Both the position numbers and the translations under genes were made by a program. DNA of 12,393 nt, taken from assembly GCF_000003605.2 (NCBI RefSeq), contig NW_003111505.1:12851-25243 (forward strand). Direction: 5' to 3'. The notes beneath the pieces were generated by a model. The model did not search any database. It saw nothing but the letters and a program-made list of their open reading frames with translations, and was not told the DNA's origin. Shown here piece by piece: positions 1 through 10,275 of this stretch (positions are counted from its first letter, which is position 1; every line of letters begins with the position of its first letter). The stretch is from Saccoglossus kowalevskii (lineage: Eukaryota; Hemichordata; Enteropneusta; Harrimaniidae).

Positions 1-3000
1 TAGGCAACAGTGTATCTGGTCCGTTATCAGTTCAATAATTCATGTATTCGGATCACTGCTGTCTGATTGGCGACATAACATGACCCCACATTCACGATTT
101 AACTAAAAAGTGGACTACCTAACATCTTCGTATGTATATATATAGCCTCTAGACTTGACAATGAGCCGAATGTCATCAATTTCCGCTACCCGTCTCATAT
201 TATCGGTTCGTCCCGTGAGTAATGGTAGCAGGCGGTTGCGATGACACATCTGTCGCTGGTACAGTGACGCACAGACACACGATTGCATTACGTATTCGAG
301 TCTAGTATTTATTTATTTATCAGAGAACAGCCGTCTGTCGTTGACTAACTTCTCTCATTATATCAAACAAGTTCCGTCGAAATTGACTTACGAAGAACTC
401 GAAAAATAAACAAACAATAACTTAACAAATAGAAACCACAACGATGCCATCTTACACCGTGCTCGCATCTAAGATGCCAATAATTTGTAAAGCGTCAAGT
501 TCAGATAAGATCGATTTATATTCATAACTATGCTATCAGATGAGATAGATTAACAACTAATTGTGAGTGACGGCTAGTTCAATCGGAAGGGGACTATACC
601 AACACTAGGTGTTGGCAATTCTTTCATGCCAACTGTTCGACATTCGGGCTTATCAATTGTACAGCATATTCTGTGCGTTCTGCATCCACGGCAAACAGAA
701 ATAAAATTTCCGATAACAGATAAAATGTGAGAACATATTTAAATGAAAGACAACAGGACGCATTTCTGACGAAGAACAGAGTGTCTCCTATAACAACAGT
801 TTTAATATTGATTCAACTTTGAAGTTAATTTGTTAGTTTACCCGATTGTTGCAAGGTGTTTAGATATCAGTAGTTGTTCTGTTTATAACGTTTACTATAT
901 CACCTAGTGGATTGTTGAATTCGTAGTCTTTATAATCGATACAATTGACTAAGCAAATACTATTTATGATCGTGTGAATATCGGACATGCAGTGTCTTGA
1001 TCCGAAATTGTTGTTTGTTTGCAACCGAGACGTTAGTGATGCATCCCGGCCATGCATGTTCCGGCTTTACAGTCAAAATTGATGATTGCCCGCCCGCCCG
1101 TCACAAAAACACGCATCACATCGTAAATTAAATATAATTCCCCTCTCCAAAACTAGTGTTGGTTTAATCGTAGTATTATGATGAGGGTACAAAACAATGC
1201 CCTTAAATTTCTCATATTGTATTAACGACGAAGCAAGCTACAATGATATTTATCATGTTTGTACAACCTCGCCTGTACACCGTCCACCCACCCACAGATT
1301 TACCATCATATAGTTTGACTCTGTATTTATCCACGTTTCGTCAAATTTTAAGCAGTTACGTTTTTTTTTATAATATTACAAACTAACTTACCCTGGACAT
1401 AATGCAATATTAATATCACTTGACTTTAAGGTAGTATTTGTTATCTTTTTATAATTTGCCGATTATTAGTACGTATTAGACACCGATGAACACACGTGGC
1501 GTTCGATGGCTCGTCTCCTCTGTACCCCGCTATGGAACGCTGACTTCGCCCGGAGGGGATCAACACTGTCTTAATTACACTTCTACATCTTAGTACTTTC
1601 TACTCAGCGCAAGTAACGCGATACCCAATAATGTTGCTTTTATTGAAGTTATTAAAATGTGAACTAATTTGGCCCCACTACTGCTCATTCACGTCCCACA
1701 CCACGCGGTGAGAAGTAACAAAGCCACTAACGACAGTTTGCGTACACAGTAAACTGCCTATGAAACGAACATGTACTTGTTTGTGAATGTTATACGTTCG
1801 GCCATAAGGTCTTCCCCCTCCATTGTTGGGGGGGGGGGAACAAAACAACGTTTTTAATAATTAAACGACAAAACAATAGTTTGTTTAAATGAGTTTTAAT
1901 TGTTGAAAAACAACGGGATTGTAACACTAGTTTCAGACACGGCGCCTAACATAATTTAATTGGAGAATGTTCAATTACTAGTATGTTAAGTAATTCTAAG
2001 CGATGGAACGCCCTTTGAAAGAGCAGTCATGGACATGGTTTTATTTTTCATTGCACATTGCGCAAAATTGTGAAATGCAGCATTTTAGAACAATCTGCGA
2101 CAGTTTTTAAACAATCTGTTCCGAACAGCTAGCGACACCGAACATCAGCGAAACAATGTTGAATATTAAACACATCAAAGCTCAAATCTCCGCCACTTCC
2201 CCGCCTTAATATCGCATATTATTAATATTGATTTTTTTGACGAACAACGGGCGAATGCCCGCCCGACCGTCACATTGGCGAGAACCGCATTCCCCGTTCA
2301 TCCATACTTGACGTAGTTCGTCGCACGGTTACCGTGTACGCGTAGCATAGACCTAAATATCCCGCATATTGTTCAGTATTTTACTCGCCCGTCCAATATT
2401 TATGCCCACTCAGTATGATCTGCAGAAAAACCTCTGTAAACATCATAACGTACAGTTCATCATGAGAAATTTTAATTGAACAGAATCCTGAAATCGAAAT
2501 TTGAAGGGTCTTCTAAAGTAAACTAAAGTGACCTTGAATTACATCGATTTGTTGCAAATCAACATGGTTTTATCATTTATCGTGGTGATCACAATAGTCA
2601 CTGGGAGGCGTTATGCGTAAAAGACAAATTGGGAGAGCAACTTCAAAGCACGACGCGCGTTCATATTTCATGTTTTTTTTGTTTTATATATTTACGCTCG
2701 TAATATACATCGCACGGGACCCAGATAGAACATAACGTGGACTGACGAATGTGGTGCTTTAAATGTGTATATTACAAGATTTGACAAACTAAAAAAAAAA
2801 ACTAGCCGGAGAAAAAACAAAACTTTTTTTCATTGTTTATGAACCAGTATTTACCAGAAACGAACCGGGATTCAGCAGCGGAATATAAACGTTAATAATG
2901 TAAAAGTACAATCATGGATAAATGTGCATATTGAAATAGATTTAACAAAGTAAACATTTTACGGGCCTAATTATTATCTCCGTTTTATCGTTTACTTATC

Positions 3001-3480
3001 GGATAGCTAATGCGCTAATTTAAAAAAAAACAAAAAAACAACAAAAACAAGCGATCATGCAAAGTTAAATGTATTCTTTCACGAACTATTGAATTAAAAG
3101 AAAACTAGTGAAAATCCTTGTTGTATACCCCATGGAGAATATACGAAGTGAATATCCTCCCTGCCTCTTCGGAATGCAAGTTTGGGGTTGTACCGCGTTC
3201 TGTTCGATATGGGACTCATAGCGACGTATACAACGCGTGTAAAATACATTGTTTGTTCTCACGGAATTGAACCGCACGCTACATAAGCGTCCACCGGGTC
3301 CGGGCTCACAATTAATCAAATACCATGGTACATTACACAATGGGCAAATGACGAAACTGAATCGAACAATGACACGCCAAACTTCTTTCGTTTATTCTAA
3401 TGTTATTTTTTTTTTTGCAAGTTCAACTTAAACTCTGTGGGATTATCAAGACATTTCTTAAATTAGACTAGCTGCACTTA
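1..3480. other. Non-coding stretch, no gene recognised
   Basis: This is AT-rich sequence with short ORFs only (65 and 84 codons on the minus strand, 60 on the plus), none resembling a known protein. It holds minor simple sequence: ATTT repeats near 307-320, a G11 tract at 1828-1838 and A-rich tracts near 2790-2830 and 3019-3050. A GCCCGCCCG motif followed by CCGTCAC occurs near 1089 and again near 2257. I see no tRNA, no transposon ends and no exon with recognisable protein motifs. Confidence 0.6.
1828..1838 (+). repeat. Homopolymer tract G11
   Basis: Eleven consecutive G residues lie in otherwise AT-rich sequence, preceded by a C5 run at 1814-1818. Such a tract is slippage-prone in replication and sequencing, so its exact length in the assembly is uncertain. 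G-runs of this length can stack as intermolecular quadruplexes, but a single run is not a complete intramolecular G4 motif. Confidence 0.85.
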
Positions 3481-3506
3481 GATTCGTGAAATAAACCTAG
3501 TATCAC

Positions 3507-4020
3507 ATGGATCGATCGACCGGTACGACTGGCGTTTGCTGTTTCGAAATAAATCCGCTAAAAAAGTGTTCTCTTCGGAGTACAACGATGGGAAGCACTT
3601 GGATGCGGCATATCTATGCTATTGTGGCGACGTCTATCGTAGTGACATCGCTGAAGTGGAAACTATTCTCGTCTTTGTTTTCGCCCACACCGCAATAGAT
3701 TCTAATACAAATTCTGCACTTGAAATGTGTCAGCAGCTTTTTTTGTTCAACCCAGGGAAGAAAATTGGCTGTACTTGATGTTTGGTCTTGTAGATGTGAC
3801 GAGCAGTGGACAAAGTGGACTGGAGATTGACAATGTGATTAAAGGCAACCATACAGCCACTATGCCACGTCAATCAGTCTCGTACTCCCCCCACACAGTG
3901 TTAATGGCTATACGTTACAAGCATACTGGTGGGTGCCTCGTTTTAACTCTCCACGGGGCGAGCACTTCAAAGCGATACTTTGAAGATCGCAGAGCGATTT
4001 CAATCACCCAGCTTTTTTAG
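3507..4020 (+). other. Cluster of overlapping plus-strand ORFs, unrecognised
   Basis: Three plus-strand ORFs of 63, 80 and 97 codons (3507-3698, 3536-3778, 3727-4020) overlap head to tail in different frames. The stretch is less AT-rich than its surroundings. None of the translations has a motif, signal peptide, membrane span or domain that I recognise. The chaining across frames could mean a decayed coding sequence with frameshifts, an exon of another gene, or chance openness caused by local base composition. I favour chance or decay and annotate no gene. Confidence 0.25.
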
Positions 4021-4416
4021 CTTGTTGCTGAACAATATAATGTGATGGGAAAACGGAGTACGCACGCAAACACACACGAGCACTCCTAATATCTTAATAG
4101 TGAGTAGGGCGCACACCTACTGCGAAACACTATGACATTCAGGGTAATAATAATTTCCGCTGTAATATACGTTGTTATTGGATAGGCTGGTCTCTCTTTG
4201 ACTCGGTACATATTATTTGGGTTCCCCTGCCGAGTGTCGTGTAATGGTTCAGTTTCGTTTACCCTGTCTCGCTAATAATGCTTCGGGTTGAATATGTATG
4301 AGATACGTTTTAAGATCTTCGTCTGAGCTCAGAACTAACACGTTGTCATAATTATTTTCTTTGCTGTATTGGTCATTTACGTGTATTGTGACCCAAAGCT
4401 GGGTTTATGCTCGGAT
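4021..4416. other. Non-coding spacer before the minisatellite
   Basis: No open frame of note, structured repeat or RNA gene is visible here. The sequence is unique-looking and borders the first degenerate unit of the minisatellite. Confidence 0.5.
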
Positions 4417-4600
4417 GATAGCATGGAAGAAAATGTTGGCTCAGTTGGTGACATGCATGGGAGTAAAAGTAGAAAAATGGGCTCAGTTTATGACGTGGGA
4501 GTACATGTGGGTGAGGAGGCTCAGTTGTTGGCGTGAGGGTACGCGTAGGAAAATAGGCATGGGAGTACATACGGGGGAATAGACGAAGTTTGTGGCATGC

Positions 4601-4626
4601 ATGGAGGTATAAACAGATACCTCCAT
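4601..4626. repeat. Perfect 10 bp inverted repeat inside a minisatellite unit
   Basis: ATGGAGGTAT (4601-4610) is followed by the 6-base loop AAACAG and then its exact complement ATACCTCCAT (4617-4626). No other unit contains it. It sits at an irregular join between two units where the normal GAGTACAT core is replaced, so it probably arose by a template-switch or rearrangement during array turnover. Confidence 0.85.
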
Positions 4627-4745
4627 CATGATGGTGACATGGGAGTACATGTGGGAGAATGGACTAAGTTGATGGCATGTGAGTACATATGGGGAAGAGG
4701 CCCAGTTGACGATATGGGAGTACATATGAGGGAAGAGGCTCATGT

Positions 4746-4896
4746 GACGATATGGAAGTACATATATGGGACGAGGCTCATGTGACGGTATGGGAGTACA
4801 TATGGGGAAGAGGCCCAGTTGACGATATGGAAGTACATATATGGGACGAGGCTCATGTGACGGTATGGGAGTACATATGGGGGAAGAGGCCCAGTT
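4746..4896. repeat. Recent duplication of a 75 bp two-unit block within the minisatellite
   Basis: The block at 4746-4820 is repeated at 4821-4896. By eye the copies differ only by one extra G in the G-run of the second copy (76 bp). Each block joins a 38 bp unit of the AAGTACATATATGGGA type to a 37 bp unit of the GAGTACATATGGGG type. This higher-order period shows expansion by two units at a time and marks the youngest part of the array. Confidence 0.9.
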
Positions 4897-5109
4897 GACG
4901 ATATGGGAGTAAATATAAGGGGACGAGGCCCAGTTGACGATATGGGAGTACATATGGGGAAGAGGCTCGTGTGACGATATGGGAGTACATATGATGGATA
5001 AGGCTCATGTGACGATATGGGAGAATAGACTAAGTTGGTGGCATGGGAGTATATATGGGGTAGAGGCTCAGTTGATGGCGTGGAAGTACATGTGGATGAA
5101 TAGGCTGAG

Positions 5110-5131
5110 TTGGTGGCGTGTTGGTGGCGTG
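5110..5131. repeat. Short tandem duplication, 11 bp x 2
   Basis: TTGGTGGCGTG occurs twice back to back near the right end of the minisatellite. It is a small slippage product within a diverged unit. Confidence 0.85.
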
Positions 5132-5218
5132 TAGAAAAATAAGCTCCGTTGAGTTCTTGGGAATACATGTCGGGAAATAGGTTCCGTTGATGACTTGGGA
5201 GTACATTTCGGGAAATTA

Positions 5219-5968
5219 TTCGTCCACATTTTTAGGATTAATCCCCTGTTAACTGTCCTTTGTCTACAATAAAAACCAAACCATTTGACGGTCATATCAT
5301 GTTTGCTCCACCAGCCCGGGCAAACTCTTTTTAATTGAATATTAGAATCTTCTTTATATATTTTCTTTGTTGTGACTTCTCTCACAGACTAAGAACAATC
5401 AATGAAATTTACCAAATCCAGAACGTTTATTGCAATGTAAATCCAGGAGTTTACCAGATTATCTGTGATGTAAGCTTAAACGCCCTGGATACCACATGAC
5501 TCACAACACGCACAGTATACTAGTAGCATCCACAATTTATGCGTGCAGAATGTAACCAAGAAAAAGTTCTCGCTGGACACCATTTTGTTTAGTTGCAATC
5601 ACCACGTGTTTCCACGACCTAAGAATGCGTGAAATTAAAATTATATACCGGTATATATAATATTTGTGTATATACATATTTTTTAAAAAAATGCGGAAAA
5701 GAACATTACATTTCTATGGATATACATGTATATACACATATTTTAGTGTCGAAGAGGAAATATATCCTAAACGAATGAATGAATGAAAAAACAAAAAACA
5801 CTGCAAAATGTTTACAGAGTGGTAAAACGTACTACCAATTTGGCAATGCATTATATATTTAATTATTTTACCCTGTCGTGTTCAGATTGCTAACGGGTGA
5901 TTTCAAATCTCTCCAGTTTGTTTTACAATATTCGGTTAAATGTTAAGAGTATCTAATACAAAGGAGAC
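5219..5968. other. Non-coding AT-rich stretch with palindromic TA sequence
   Basis: A minus-strand ORF of 105 codons (5385-5068) enters the array from here. Its outer part has no recognised motif and its inner part is repeat translation, so I do not call a gene. The main feature is the TA-rich palindromic segment near 5640-5735. A short GAAT triple repeat lies near 5773. Confidence 0.5.
5642..5733. repeat. AT-rich palindrome cluster
   Basis: TATATACCGGTATATA (5642-5657) is a perfect 16 bp palindrome and ATATACATGTATAT (5720-5733) a perfect 14 bp one. The phrases TGTATATACATATTTT and TGTATATACACATATTTT occur near 5667 and 5727, so the segment may contain a degenerate internal duplication of about 60 bp. 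Such sequence can extrude cruciforms. It may equally be ordinary TA microsatellite decay. Confidence 0.7.
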
Positions 5969-6072
5969 GTCTTCTGTAAAATTAGGAATAGAAACATTGA
6001 CTCATTTATTTCATTGCATTGTCTTCTGTAAAATTAGGAATAAAAACATTGACTCATTTATTCCATTGCATT
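5969..6072. repeat. 52 bp tandem duplication (two copies)
   Basis: Copy 1 is 5969-6020 and copy 2 is 6021-6072, both starting GTCTTCTGTAAAATTAGGAA and ending CATTGCATT. I see two differences: G versus A in ATA(G/A)AAAC, and T versus C before CATTGCATT. At about 96% identity this is a fairly recent direct duplication of otherwise unique sequence. Confidence 0.95.
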
Positions 6073-8900
6073 TTGAAATAATACGAAATTGAAAACTATC
6101 TCAGTCTATCGAATTTTTTCTTAGTGGCTATATTTCAATATTCTCCCAACTTATGTTTGTTGAGTGTTACAGGATATTACCAGTGCTTTCTCGGTGCAAA
6201 TACAAAAATGCTTAACATCGAATTTAAAATTCGGATTTTTCAAAACAGTGTATTTTCATGCAGTTTAAAGTAGATCGATGTGAGATTAAGCAGTTAATAT
6301 GTGATATATTCTATTTCGGTATACGAAGAGGATTTGTTATTGTTCGGGGATTTGGTATAGTTGCAGGTGGTTTTCTCGTCCACCCCGCGTCCGTAGAAGC
6401 GTTCGTCGTGTCTAGTCAAGTCCTTCCATCGCATCTCAGTTTTCGCACGCATTACGTCATCATTCAGACCATCTCCAGTAAAGACCGCCAACGCGTATAA
6501 TTGGCTCATCGATTAGCATTTGTTGTAATCAATCATACACGTTAATGGTTTTGTCTCGAATACACCGACACCATATTGACTCTAGTACCGGGTATTTTTG
6601 ATCGGATCGTTATACTACACGTTTTGCGGCAACATCTGCACATGTCTCGGTGTTTATCTGGTTATCTCTTATATCGCAGCATGATTCTTGACGTAGTAGT
6701 TGCAATATGAAATTAATTACTCCTATTATGGTATAGGGGCGAAGCTTAGTTTTGTCACTGTGTAGTTGTACTATAAAGGTTTCCGTTGAATGCGTAAACA
6801 CGATTAGGCGCAAAGCGATTTCAACTGCTTGTGAGTTTCTGTACTATATTGTTTGCACGATGAATGTTTTAAAACAGTTTATGGAAATAAAAATCGTTAA
6901 ATCTTGTTTCTTTCCCACAAGATCTACGTTTTTCTGATAACATATAGTACTTGAAATAAAACAAAGGCTACGGTAGTCATAGTAAATAGCGGTTCAGTTG
7001 TTAGAATTGGCCCTAACAAGATTCCCATGCTAGGTCTGTGACAATAACGACGTGTCGGAATCACGCCACGCCAGCTCAGAGCATGACATTGATGCCTCCC
7101 TGATGCATTTCGAGCAACTGTTCCCGGGGATTTGGGGAAAGAAATTCACATTCAGTACGACGTAATTGTTTGCAATTTTCCTGAACGCATTTGAACTTCG
7201 CAGAGTCAGAATCAATAAATATTATCACTTAGACGCAGTGCCAAAGACAGTTCGGGGTTCAAACAGAGCAGATATTCGACAACAACGAAATAAATAGAAA
7301 TAAAATAAGATTAAACAAGTAGATGTTGTCAGTTATGATAAGATGAAATCGTAATATGTGTTGAAAGCAATGGAACATTTCCGGACAAAAGGGCGCAGTT
7401 GTTCATGTAAAAATAAACAAAACAAAACAAACAAAAACGAAAACAACAACAAAAACACACCATAATAAAACTATAGAATTAAATTTTTTGAATAGACCAT
7501 GAACTCACAAGAACATTCTGCAACTCTAATAACTATCATTACCTAGAATTAACTATTAGCAACATACAAAACGATAGCTACCAATAACTATCAGCAACTA
7601 ACCTCCGACAACAACAGTATCCAGAAATTACTAAAAGGTATGAAATATGGCAGTAAAATACCAGATTCGACACGTTCTATAGCAGGGATCGGTATTATAC
7701 TACCACTCGTGTAATTCAGTTCAATAGAATTGTGTTACATACATATACACAGATTACTTTAAGTCAACTTTTTTATTTATTTGGAGTGACTTTTAATAAA
7801 TTATTACGAGTGTGACGGGACATAGCCAGAATCGGCTGACTGGGCAACATACCGTTTTGTTTTTTATCGTGCCATAATATGATAGAATATAGCTTATACT
7901 GTGTGGAAAACAACTAGTAATCGGTATAAAACTCATCGACGTCACATTTTGAATAAATCTAAACTCAGCTATTAATGCGTTAATTATAAAAAAAGTACAA
8001 AAATCATGAAACGTACGAAATTGTGGATTTTCAACAACTATGGAAACACCGCGATAGTATTGCGGCTGCGGCCGATTTAGCGTGGCTGTACGGCAACTTG
8101 TTGGTTTACCGTGAAATCCCTTATAGTTTTAGCATGTATTCTGTCATGTAAGGTCGGAGCGACGATCCATCAAAATGAAAGTACTATTTTACAATGGGTG
8201 ATTAGACACAATGTTAAATATTTTGACATTTTGTGTACTTTACTAACGTGTACTTAAAGCAATACACTCGCTCGATCCATTCCCGGAGCGTAAATCTACT
8301 CCCAGGGGACCCTTCATCGCCAGTCCGTCTACCCCCGCAATTTTAACGGAACAAAGATATCGCGTTCTACGCTTGTGTTAAATATACGTATATATGTAAT
8401 TCCAGTGTTTTAAGGTTTTCTGTTTTCAAATATATATATAGTTTTTTAATTGAGTGATTGGGCATCCCCCGGTGTGTATCGCGGTACCTGATGGGCAACC
8501 TAAACATCGCGAATACTCGGAATAAGTCTTGCAGGAATCTATTAAATTCACGTTTTGGAAAATCTGGGAAACACTGTTATTTGTTTTCTCTTAGTAGATA
8601 CCCGGGCATGAGTGCACATCGCACTGCTACACTGGTTCTACGACACAAGAAGAACGCGGGCGAGAGAGGTTAACCGCATGTTACAAAAATGTTCAGCAAA
8701 GGTTTAGTCGGCAATTTTTTTGGCATTTACGAATCACTCACAATTTGTATCACTCCGTTCTAAATTATGACAGAATTTATATCTATTGATTATTGATATA
8801 TTGGCAAAAATATAGTAATTCGTGAAGCAAATTTAACTAAATAAACCATAAATTCGGCCATTTTGAAATTGCGATTTTTTTTTTCAATTTTTTTGATATA
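6073..8900. other. Non-coding stretch, no gene recognised
   Basis: Scattered ORFs of 60-80 codons on both strands (for example 6258-6500 plus and 6509-6294 minus) overlap each other and show no known motif. An A-rich simple stretch lies at 7409-7460. Near 7531, 7551 and 7586 the phrase AACTAT(C/T)A recurs as a degenerate short repeat. I see no RNA gene, transposon ends or splice-flanked exon that I can support. Confidence 0.5.
7409..7460. repeat. A-rich simple sequence (AAAAC/AAC-type)
   Basis: A run of A-rich units such as AAAAC, AAAC and AAC with almost no other base. On the complementary strand it is a T/G-rich tract, in the sense direction of the engrailed transcript. No adjoining retroposon body or target-site duplication is evident. 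Confidence 0.8.
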
Positions 8901-8903
8901 CTA

Positions 8904-9452
8904 TTGAAATTTGTACAACTGATCGTAAGTACTTCTCCTGTTCGTATTGCGCGACTATGTAATATATACATCGAGCGGAAACAAACGTATTTAAGGATGG
9001 TTTTCGATTTCACCTTATCCGAACATCTTGATTTAATTGATAGGCCACGATGGGTAGAACCCAGCCGTCGCTCTGTAACTAAAACAACGAAACACTGCGG
9101 TTACATGCACATTGACACCGGCGAAGCAAACACATCGCCGCGTGGAAGACCCAGTGAACGTGCCCATGAAACACGATACCCACACCAGTGTATTGCCGAG
9201 TGCGCAAGTTTTAGGTGGTGTGCAGAACCAGGGCGATCTTTTCATTTTTCTAAAACAGACAGCACATAACCGAACAACGCACACACAACAAAGTAAAATA
9301 CAAATTAAAAAAAAAAAACACTCACACAATCCCAACAAGTTAAATTTCAGTTGTTCATTCCACTCATTTCTACTATGTATTTTGATTATTTGTTGATTAC
9401 ACATGATTTGAAAATTTTCGGAGCATTGGCGTAGACTGGCGATCGGTTGCAA
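8904..9452. other. Bidirectional overlapping ORFs, unrecognised
   Basis: A plus-strand ORF of 121 codons (8904-9269), another of 94 (9112-9396) and a minus-strand ORF of 139 codons (9452-9033) overlap. The core at about 9040-9240 is richer in G and C than its flanks, which lowers stop frequency on both strands. The minus-strand ORF has a Cys-, Leu- and Val-rich hydrophobic segment (LLGLCECFFFLICILLCCVCVV) that comes mainly from antisense of A/C-rich simple sequence. No homologous family is recognised. Composition-driven chance is the most likely cause; an unidentified exon is possible. Confidence 0.25.
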
Positions 9453-10200
9453 AACAACAACATTAGTTAATTACTAGCTCATGAGTGCGTTGTCCGATGT
9501 TAGACACTAGAGCGATATGCCGGCAACCGACTTTTCGGGTCGTGGGGGCAAATTAAGCTATCAAGAAACAAACACGCTAGATACACCACACCAAACGAGT
9601 TAATTTCAAGTGTAGACTAAACAGTTTATGTCGGCACCACTTGAAACAAAGATATAAGCATGACGTATAATTGGTTTTGCTAACTAGCTTGGATAACCTG
9701 GAATATATAAGGGACAATTGGAAATGGAATCCCAGTGTGTAAAACAAAAATTACAAACTTGAATGCGTCCACGGTCTACAACTCCTGTGATTGCCTGCTC
9801 TCGTCACAGATCAACAGTTTTTTTTTTCTTTAAAAAAACATACAACTTTGTTGGCCTTGTGTGTAGCACCAAATATCATGCTATGCTTAGGGTGGTTACC
9901 ATGCGCGAATGTCTCTGCAGAAACAGAAACAAACGATTCACTGTTCGATCGATAAGCGATCACGATCGACAACAGCATGCGTGTTTAAAACTATACGTAA
10001 ACATGTGTTAATAGAGCCTCGCAATTTTGTTGTTGATCGTTGCTGAAATTATCATCTGACTATTAAACGAATAATTCGATATTTCCGTGTTTAATATGTA
10101 CACAGTTGGGTCAGGGAATAAATAAATCTTATGTAATGAAACCAACATTTCTTTCAGAACATGTACAAAGCAGTTGAACATCGATACAAATTAAATATTA
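9453..10200. other. Non-coding stretch adjoining the engrailed exon
   Basis: It contains one short plus-strand ORF (82 codons, 9763-10011) without motifs and AT-rich sequence increasing towards the exon. It is read as the 5' part of engrailed intron 1. Confidence 0.5.
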
Positions 10201-10224
10201 TAATTATTTGTGAAATAATAATTA
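10201..10224. promoter_or_regulatory. Paired TAATTA homeodomain-type sites in intron 1
   Basis: TAATTA occurs at 10201-10206 and 10219-10224, about 60-80 bp into the intron. TAATTA is the core bound by Engrailed and many other Antennapedia-class homeodomains, and some engrailed genes are autoregulated. In such AT-rich DNA these cores also occur by chance, so a function is only suggested. Confidence 0.3.
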
Positions 10225-10275
10225 AATTTAATATATACATATATAGAGAGAGTTGACTTTTAATTGATAAGTTCA

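Larger units (their letters stand above)
4417..5218. repeat. Minisatellite, about 22 units of 37-38 bp
   Basis: A tandem array with a unit built on GACGATATGGGAGTACATAT, then a G-rich stretch and a variable tail ending GGCCCAGTT or GGCTCATGT. I counted about 22 GAGTACAT-type anchors. Central units (about 4680-5000) are nearly identical. Outer units are diverged and of irregular length, as expected when turnover is concentrated inside an array. Two tail variants (CCCAGTT and CTCATGT) and two body variants (GGGAGTACATATGGGG and GGAAGTACATATATGGGA) are interspersed. Long minus-strand ORFs of 156 and 142 codons run through the array, but they only translate the repeat (SHIVNWASSP-like periods) and are not genes. 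The array probably lies in engrailed intron 1. Confidence 0.95.

Noticed and set aside
4436-4450. TGGCTCAGTTGGT resembling a tRNA A-box, hinting at a tRNA-derived SINE
   Set aside because: It is part of the minisatellite unit. No B-box (GGTTCRANTCC) follows at the right distance and no cloverleaf can be drawn.
4483-5168. Long minus-strand ORFs of 156 and 142 codons (and one of 105 entering the array) as protein-coding genes
   Set aside because: They are translations of the 37-38 bp minisatellite unit, overlap each other in different frames and have no non-repeat domain.
7250-7275. TTCGGGGTTCAAAC as a possible tRNA T-arm
   Set aside because: No matching acceptor, D or anticodon arms are found around it.
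7409-7460. A-rich stretch as the poly(A) tail of a processed pseudogene or LINE
   Set aside because: No upstream coding remnant or target-site duplication is visible, and the tract is interrupted simple sequence.
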